A DNA stretch of 64,000 nt from Trametopsis cervina (Eukaryota > Basidiomycota > Agaricomycetes > Polyporales > Irpicaceae), in assembly GCA_022385755.1 (NCBI GenBank), contig MU278373.1, positions 248,001 to 312,000 on the forward strand, given 5' to 3'. Within the stretch, counting starts at the first letter, position 1. Each line of letters starts with the position of its first letter. The position numbers were made by a program, and so were the translations under genes. The notes under the pieces are model-generated. The model was given only the letters and a program-made list of their open reading frames with translations. It did not search any database and was not told the origin of the DNA. Positions 57,663 to 64,000 of this stretch are shown piece after piece.

Positions 57663-59265
57663 ACCGTGCACAACCGGAGGAGGAGTACGGAGATGTTCTT
57701 TCAGAGCTTACCCCACTAAAGCGTAAGCTCATTATGACTATGTTCTCTACTATTCCTGATGTTATGGTAGGTCGTCACAATGCTCTTGTCATGCTCAAAG
57801 AGAAGATGGGCATTGACACTGCCGAAGGTGTCCATGACACGCACAGTAAGATCTTTACAGGCAAAATAGATGATAGATACGGACATCCTGTAGCCCTCTT
57901 TCATCCGGCATTGGCCTTGCTCCAATGGCGCCTCCAGACGCTTGATGCTCAAGTCGAGACTGGCCGGGATTGGGATAGAGCGAGAACCACAGAGGGGCGC
58001 CCGGACAAACTAGCGGAGCTCGAGAATGCCCGCTGTTATTTCGACAAGTTTCGCGGTTCCTATACTTCGGAAGCAGAGCTATGCACAGCAACGCAAGGGT
58101 TTTGGGATGGAATCTTTGGTACAATTGACCGAAAGTTCGAGAGGCGTAGTGATGGTGTCACAGGTGGGTCCAGGCAGTCAGAGGAGGGGGTCGGTCAGGC
58201 GGGTGTTGGCTGGGGAAACTACGCCATTTTGGAGCAGAAGCATGTATCTGGATTGCGTGGCGATGCGAGCTTGCAGGCTGCGCTCTGGTATGCCAAGTTG
58301 TGCAACTCTATGAAGGTTCGTACTATTGCCTTGTTTTTGTTAAAGCTAATGCGGAATGCGGGTTGAAGACATACTCGCATAGCAATTTCCCCATTATTCT
58401 TATTGGGAATATGGGAAATGTGCTCGAGGTTTCCATAGCGGTATGCCTTGAGGAAGTCATGGTGGACAAGATCCTTCACTTCGAGATCCTCAGTAGCGTC
58501 CATTATAACAAGACCGTCGTCAAACTCGCCCTGATTGCCTCAGCATTGAAGGACTGCGCCAACGAGCTTCGAGAAGAATACGAATCTCTTACGCCGACAC
58601 TTGGAGATCGGAGACGGATTTGGTTTCCGCCCTCTCCCTCGACGGTTGACCCCTCCCCAAATGCACCGGTTTCAGATGTCAAGTTTACGGGGAAATTGGA
58701 TCGAACGAATCAGCCACTCACCAAGCTCGAGGGTGACAATATCGAAATGCGATCGCTGTACCTTGCAACTTACCATGATCAAGAGGTGGTAGTGAAGTTT
58801 TCAGCCAAGTACGGTACGGACGCGCACCATGCAGTAGCAGATGGGACATATGCACCGAAACTACACTTCTGTGAGAAAGTGATTGGTGGCCAGCAAATGG
58901 TTGTGATGGATCGTGTGAATGGCCAGCGGATGTGTGGCTTTCCCTTGAAAAGTTTACCGCGCAGCGTCTTTGAAGATGTGCAGAAAGCCTTGAAGATCCT
59001 TCACAGCAAAGACATCGTATTTGGCGATCTCCGTGATACAAACGTGATGATCACGACCAGCGGTGACGGCAAGAAGGGGGCCATGCTTCTGGACTTTGAC
59101 TGGGCTGATGCCGAGGGGAAAGGGAGGTATCCGGCTCTGATCAACACAGAGCTCATTGGGCAGGAGTTGGCACCCGATATCAGTGATGGCGGGCTCATGC
59201 ATAAGAAGCACGATGAGTATGCACTGAGGAGACTCGTTTCGCAGTATTGTATGGATACTGTATAG
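57231..59265 (+). CDS. Crinkler-like protein: ubiquitin-like header, REase-like domain, kinase
   Basis: From the third ATG unit, exons 57231-57398, 57457-57613, 57663-58315 and 58369-59265 join exactly in frame to 624 aa. The first ~110 residues form a ubiquitin-like header ending TEIHVFVVP. The middle part has YAILEQKH, GDASLQAALWYAKL and FPIILIGNMGNVLEVSIAV, resembling the PD-(D/E)xK nuclease-type domain of Crinkler (CRN) proteins. The last third is kinase-like: VVVKFSAKYG (Lys), MVVMDRVNGQ hinge, FGDLRDTNVM in place of HRDxxxxN, and LLDFDWADAEGKG in place of DFG. CRN proteins act in host or own nuclei, or in conflict between genotypes; the target here is unknown. There is no signal peptide. 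Two more header units lie upstream and could serve as alternative first exons. The gene lies inside what looks like the 3' part of the EF-hand gene. Confidence 0.78.
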
Positions 59266-59560
59266 AAGAGCATGTTATTAAACTGAATGTGCCCCCTGTG
59301 ATGCTCTAAGTCTGTGATGTTTATGGAATAGGTTATCAAAACAGGCTATGTAGCTGTTCTCTTCTCCTTCTCCCTTTGAATATGCCGTCATGTCTTACCA
59401 TAAACATAAAGCAGTAGCAGGGCCATACAGGGTTTAACAGCTATGGAACATTTAGGCCCATGGCCCAGTAGCTATAATTTGAGCTGAGGACAGTTTTGAG
59501 CTGGTTGTCATGGTTGTAGTATAAGTGCACATTTTATTTGGATTTTTCCTTATATTTTAG
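59266..59560. other. 3' flank of the Crinkler-like gene
   Basis: AT-rich spacer with no exon. It ends in a T-rich tract and tattttag just before the acidic open frame at 59561. Confidence 0.45.
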
Positions 59561-59702
59561 CCCCGGTGCTGAGGTGAAGATTCCTGGAACCACCGAGAAA
59601 GGCGATGCGAGTCCTGCTGTTAGTAGTGTTAGCACCGCCACGAGCGAACTAGCTAGCGAAGACGAAGCCGTCAGCGAAGAAGAGGACGTCGAAAGTGATT
59701 GA
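59561..59702 (+). pseudogene. Orphan acidic 3' exon, perhaps cut off from the EF-hand gene
   Basis: A 47-codon frame (PGAEVKIPGTTEKGDASPAV, then SELASEDEAVSEEEDVESD and a stop) has clear coding character but no start codon or gene of its own upstream. It follows a good acceptor (ttatattttag). Its phase and acidic make-up fit the interrupted C-terminus of the EF-hand gene: ATEG at 56015 followed by PGAEVK would restore a smooth tail. It could instead be a distal exon of the Crinkler-like gene. I infer, but cannot show, the former. Confidence 0.4.
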
Positions 59703-59790
59703 TTGACATTCTACTATTGTACAGCAGTACCGTCTGAATCTTACAAATAAACATTCAAGTCACAAACTTGTCTACGTGTTTGTCCGCCTA

Positions 59791-62700
59791 CTAAATATAG
59801 ATGGGTAGCGTCGGGTTCAGCCCCGCCCACTCCGGGCCCTCGACAAAGTCCTTCTGGTCGATAAGGAAGTCCTGTGGGTGATGAGAGGTTATTGATACGC
59901 TCCACAGCAATGTCAATCCCAGGGAAGATACGCACCAGCGGACACTCGACGAGCGCGCCGCGCACTTGCGACAGGCGGTCCTTCACGCGTGCAAGGGGAA
60001 TGCCGGGGACCACATGCCCCGTCTTGGTCTTGGGGACATAGTTCTGGGCCGCAGCAAAATCACCGTCAGCACTTCACAGAACAAAAGCACGAGACGTAAG
60101 GATGTGCACGTACGTCGTACGCATCCCACGAACGTATGAGATTCGTCGGCACGGGCCTGAAGATCTCGGTGAAGATCTCGCGATTGCGTTTAGCAGTGTC
60201 GTTCCAGAGCGCATCGGTGGCTGGCGAGAGCGGGTCCGCAACCGCCGCGTCCTCGGCGTCGTACATCTCGTCCACGTTCGGCTGAGGCGCCGCGCGCATG
60301 AAGGAGTCAACGCGCTCGTTCGGGCCTGCGCAGAATTGCGGGGCGACGAGGCCCAGGTGCTCTGTGTGTCGTGTCGTGTGTTAGTGGCTCGTAGGAAGAT
60401 ATATAGGCAAAGGATAACAAGTACCGCGGTAGAGTTTCCGGCGAAGCGAGGCAGCGAATCGACTCGCCATGTACTTCTGCCCATCCATCTCGCATTCTAC
60501 GAGGTCATCGTCCTCAACGATAAGTGCGATCTCGGAGTCCCCGTCGCCCTGTCAAAACCACAACGTCAGACCGGACGCAACAGACCGGGGAGCCGTGCGT
60601 ACCTTCTGACTACGATCATTGATGTTCGCAGATCCCATCTGTAGCCACATAAATTAACTACAACGTCATCCAGACATAAACAAAAACTCACGATAACACG
60701 GCGATCGTCGACGATCATGACCTTCGAATGAATATACAACAGCTCCGATACATAACACCCCAGCTCCTCCTCCTCAGTGCCCAGCCACTTCTCATCCAAC
60801 AAGCTTGTCTTATCATGCAACATATGCTGCACGACGTTGTCCGCAACCTCTTCGTCCGACCGAAGGCCGTCCGCGCCCTGCTCGAACCTTGCGATAACAT
60901 CGCGCGCCTCGTCGACCGTGCGCGGGAGCGGGTACGTCTCCGTCTTGAGCCTGTTCTTCGTTCCCGCGAGCGTCGCCGTTGTGTCGTTCTCGTCCGGCAC
61001 GACAATTGTCACCGACGTCTGCGCAGCGTCGCCGTCCGGCGCGTGTCCGACCCACTGCCGCGAGAGCGCGACGAGGGCCTGCTGGAACTTGACACCGCTG
61101 TTCTCCTCCATCTTCGCGATGAAGGATGCTGGGGAGGAAGGAGGGGTGTCAGAGACGTCCATGTTTTATTGGGAACGCAGGATGCAACATACGGAAGGGC
61201 GCATTGATACGGTCGTAGGCGCGCAGGTGGTAGAATCGGATGTACTCCATGCTGCGATATATTCTCACCGTCAGGAAAATAAATCTCTGAGCGCGGCGCG
61301 GCGCACGTACGGATCGTAGCCTGCCTTACGGATCTCCTCATATATGCTGTGGCCGCCACGGTTGATGGTCCTGTACTGGCCCGCCATAATAATCTTTACC
61401 GACGACTCATCCTTGATGTTACCCGCAAACCCGGGCACCTCCGGTATGACAACGACGACCTTATTCATAGCCGTTAGTTATCGGTCACTGCCCCTGTGAA
61501 TGCAGCTGCTTACCTTGAACTTTGTCCCTTCCTGAGCGGCGCGGATGATACGCTGCACGAGAGCCTGTGCGATCGTGTTTTTCACGGGCCCGTCGTTAGT
61601 CGTATTGGAGATACTACATGTTCCACATGATCATCTGTCAGCCATAACATCATACAATCACACAAACGCACAAGAACTGGTTTTCTATACCGCATATATC
61701 AGCCTCATGACTAGAAAGGAATTCACGGCAGACGTACCGATATAGATATAATGGTTCGCCTCCAAGATCAGCTGGATATCTATCATAGTCACAACGCGTC
61801 ACTCCAATCGTCCACTCGCACACGACGCCGAAGAACCACTCACACGCGTTCTGGACGCTACGTTCCGTCAGGACACCATGGCTCCAGTCCGACACGCTCC
61901 TTACCACCTGCACGCGACATGTCCCGTGCGGCGGGCGCGCATACGACACCGGGTCCTCGTCCTCCTCGGGGAAGTACGCCTCGCGGCTGCGGTGGAAGCG
62001 CTGCTTGAACCGCCGGCCCATCTGCATCCAGTGCTCGCGGTGCGGGTGCCGCAGGACAGCCTCGTTCGGCGCCGCTTCGACGTCGTGCGGGAGTGCGAGC
62101 CAATCGTACCGTCTATCGCCGCGCCGTCAGTCTGTTAGTGAGGGCGTGTGTTTAGCGGTAGATGGTATGCACGCACGCGTCGCTCCTGTATTTGCGCTTC
62201 TTGATCTCGTTCCATCGCTCGACAAAGTGTTGGACGATGTCGAGCACGACCGGGCCGCAGAGCGTCATATGCACCTACAACGCGCAACATCGTTGAGAGG
62301 GAGAGTTATATCCGACAATGGGAAACGCCGACTCACGTCATGCCAAGGCATGCGAGGCGTGTCAAGCACACTAATGCCGTTGTTCGCGAACTGGCTGACC
62401 TCCTGGAAGTCGAGCACACGCGCGTTGTTGTAGTCCTGGCCAGGGAAGAGCGTCTCCGCGAAGCGCGTCGCGTGTGCGTCCGCGAGCGGGTGGTTGTGCG
62501 TGTCCCAGCGGCCAAAGCATAGGTCAAGCCCGCCGATGCACGCGCGATGCTGGTCGACGACGACGACTTTCTCGTGGTGCGACCAGAACTCGACGTCATC
62601 TGCCGCGACCCCATCGTTAGCAACATAGCTCGCACAACAAAAGCAAGAAGACAAGGATGTTGGAGCGCGCACCTTTGCTGCCGATGTGGTCTGGGTGGCG

Positions 62701-63319
62701 CATGCACGCGATGTTCGGGTGGAGGTCCTCGAGCGCGTGCTTCGTGTGGCTCGAGCTCATCGACATCGTCTGTGTCACCTCCTTATACACGACGACATAG
62801 ATCTTCACGCCCTGCTCCGCCTTGCGTTGCAGCACTCGGTCCAACCGCCACTTCTCGTTGTACGCCGCCGGCCGCCGCAGATACACCTCCGGCGTGAGCC
62901 ACCAGTCCTACAGCGCAGTGAGCACAGAACGCTCTCACGTTTGGGAATGAGCAGTTCACGTACGAGTATGAAGATGACCTCGCGCGCACTCTCGAGCATC
63001 TCGGATAGCGCGTAAAAATAGTCGTGCCCGTCGACATGCCATTTCACAAAGTTCTGGCTGCGCTCGCCCGCAAACGAGTGGAATCGGTGGCCCGCATTGA
63101 TCTCTGCCCGAATCATGTCGTTCTGCTTCTCCTCCGGGTCGTCGTGCCGCCTGTTCGGGTTCAGCAGCCCTGTCAGAGTTTTCAGGGTCCCAGGTCGCCA
63201 GTCAACTCGTCAGCGTTGCGGGACACAGTAGCGAGAAGATGCAGCGCACCGATAGCCGTGTTCCGGGCATGCTGCAGCCCTTCCTCCGTACGCTCTGCGA
63301 GTTTGTGCAGAAACGACAT
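59791..63319 (-). CDS. Phospholipase D without PX/PH domains
   Basis: About twelve exons encode roughly 850 aa. The start MSFLHKLAERTEEGLQHARNTAIG joins by a gtgcgc/ctgacag intron to LLNPNRRHDDPEEKQND. Next are RSQNFVKWHVDGHDYFYAL and LESAREVIFI, then the first HKD motif HHEKVVVVD with ACIGGLDLCFGRWDTHNH. Middle blocks are TPRMPWHDVHMTLCGPVV, QVVRSVSDWSHG, NQFFISNT and GHSIYEEIRKAGYDP. The second HKD motif, HSKVMIVD, is followed over an intron by MGSANINDRSQ. The C-terminus has EIFRPVPTNLIRSWDAYD and ends PTLPIYI. The enzyme hydrolyses phosphatidylcholine-type lipids to phosphatidic acid through a phospho-His intermediate. The N-terminus is too short for the PX and PH domains of yeast Spo14, so membrane targeting must differ. 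Both catalytic triplets are complete. Confidence 0.9.
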
Positions 63320-63703
63320 CGTCCTTGTCGTCTTCGGTTGACTTCGTTCAAGGATAGTTCAAGTTCGTCGTCGTCGCCCGTAAAGAATAGCGTAATCAGG
63401 AGCGCTGCGTTGCGAGGTGCGACGATGCATGGTAAGCTTAAGTACCGCTGATGGGCGAGCGATGGCCGATTTTAAACGCCTCCATCATCTTGGCGTACCT
63501 CATCTCTCTCCATGATCATGATCAGTGCACAGCGTTATCAGTCGGCCGGCAAGGGACGTCCATCTATTCGAGATAACAAGAAGCTCATTCTCGTCATTCA
63601 TGGCTTCTCAGCGCATCGGGCGAACTTGCTCTCTTATGGTACAACAAACTACGTGTACAATCTGTTACAGTACGACTATCATTACATTACTCCTATCAAC
63701 CTC
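63320..63703. other. Spacer between PLD promoter and ADH 3' end
   Basis: 384 bp without a supported exon. The left part is the PLD promoter and leader, the right part the 3' UTR of the alcohol dehydrogenase gene. Confidence 0.45.
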
Positions 63704-64000
63704 TTACTTCGTCCAATCATCCACTCTCGACAGCGTCGGACACCCACGCGCAGGCGGGCCCGAGAACTTTGTCTCGACAAACACCTTCATCACCCCCGCC
63801 TCGCGTTTGTCGAACGCAGCGTACAGCTTCGGGAAGTCCTCTAGCGGCACACGATGCGAGATCATGCTGTAGATCCATCAGTATGAGTCACTCAATACAC
63901 CACGGACACCACTCACAACGTCGGATCGAGCTTGCCCGTGAGGATATAGTCGTGCAAGATCTCTTTCCACCATTTATGCACCGGCGCCTGCCCGTTTCCA
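63704..64000 (-). CDS. Zinc-type alcohol dehydrogenase, 3' end only (partial)
   Basis: Two exons are visible before the window edge. The upstream one reads GNGQAPVHKWWKEILHDYILTGKLDPTL, then a gtgag intron, then MISHRVPLEDFPKLYAAFDKREAGVMKVFVETKFSGPPARGCPTLSRVDDWTK and stop. HRVPLEDFPKLYAAF and the final block are the C-terminal part of the catalytic/GroES-like fold in fungal medium-chain zinc dehydrogenases related to glutathione-dependent formaldehyde dehydrogenase. The zinc and NAD(P) binding parts lie outside the window, so substrate and completeness cannot be judged. Confidence 0.82.

Noticed and set aside
1..64000. CRISPR arrays, insertion sequences, operons or replication origins of bacterial type
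   Set aside because: The gene structure is eukaryotic throughout, with spliceosomal introns, and no such element was seen.

Overview
The window is nuclear DNA of a filamentous basidiomycete, most likely an agaricomycete. Genes are dense, sit on both strands, and are broken by many short introns of about 45-60 nt. Families fit this group: a poly-HAMP group III hybrid histidine kinase, a large non-canonical G-alpha, homeodomain, MON2, NUP84, SLD3 and OST-alpha/TMEM184 genes, and a Crinkler-type gene. There is no bacterial operon structure, rRNA, convincing tRNA or CRISPR array. Exon joins below are my own reading of splice sites, reading frame and family resemblance; no transcript or database was used.

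Layout. 0.4-5.8 kb: small TUDOR/DUF2945 protein (+), frame-broken GNAT acetyltransferase (-), magnesium-dependent phosphatase MDP1 (-), Topors-like RING E3 ligase (+). 6.3-8.1 kb: homeodomain protein (-), with the recognition-helix motif IWFQ on a 12-nt microexon. 8.1-10.7 kb: no gene seen. 10.7-13.4 kb: SLD3 replication regulator (+) and an ankyrin protein (+). 13.5-23.3 kb: MON2 (-) and NUP84/NUP107 (+), divergent from a 465-bp spacer. 23.3-26.8 kb: gene-poor, with a degenerate repeat array. 26.8-35.2 kb: PRM10/ThrE-type membrane protein (+), alkyltransferase-like ATL1 (-), AIF/FSP1-like oxidoreductase (+), small SMP-domain protein (+). 35.9-50.8 kb: TMEM184/OST-alpha protein (+), single-pass membrane protein (-), Nik1/Os-1 type histidine kinase (+), large G-alpha (-). 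52.6-59.7 kb: EF-hand protein with a STAND-like helical N-terminal region, then a Crinkler-like protein (ubiquitin-like header, REase-like domain, kinase) whose header region is tandemly triplicated. 59.8-64 kb: phospholipase D (-) and the 3' end of a zinc alcohol dehydrogenase (-).

Themes. Several genes serve signalling and stress: histidine kinase, G-alpha, PLD, EF-hand protein, AIF-like oxidoreductase, SMP protein. Others are housekeeping: NUP84, MON2, SLD3, ATL1, MDP1. The most notable region is 52.6-59.7 kb. A Crinkler-type REase-kinase gene with three near-identical 430-bp header units lies inside what looks like the 3' coding part of the EF-hand gene. A second theme is the number of GC-AG introns: at least five are needed to keep frames open here.
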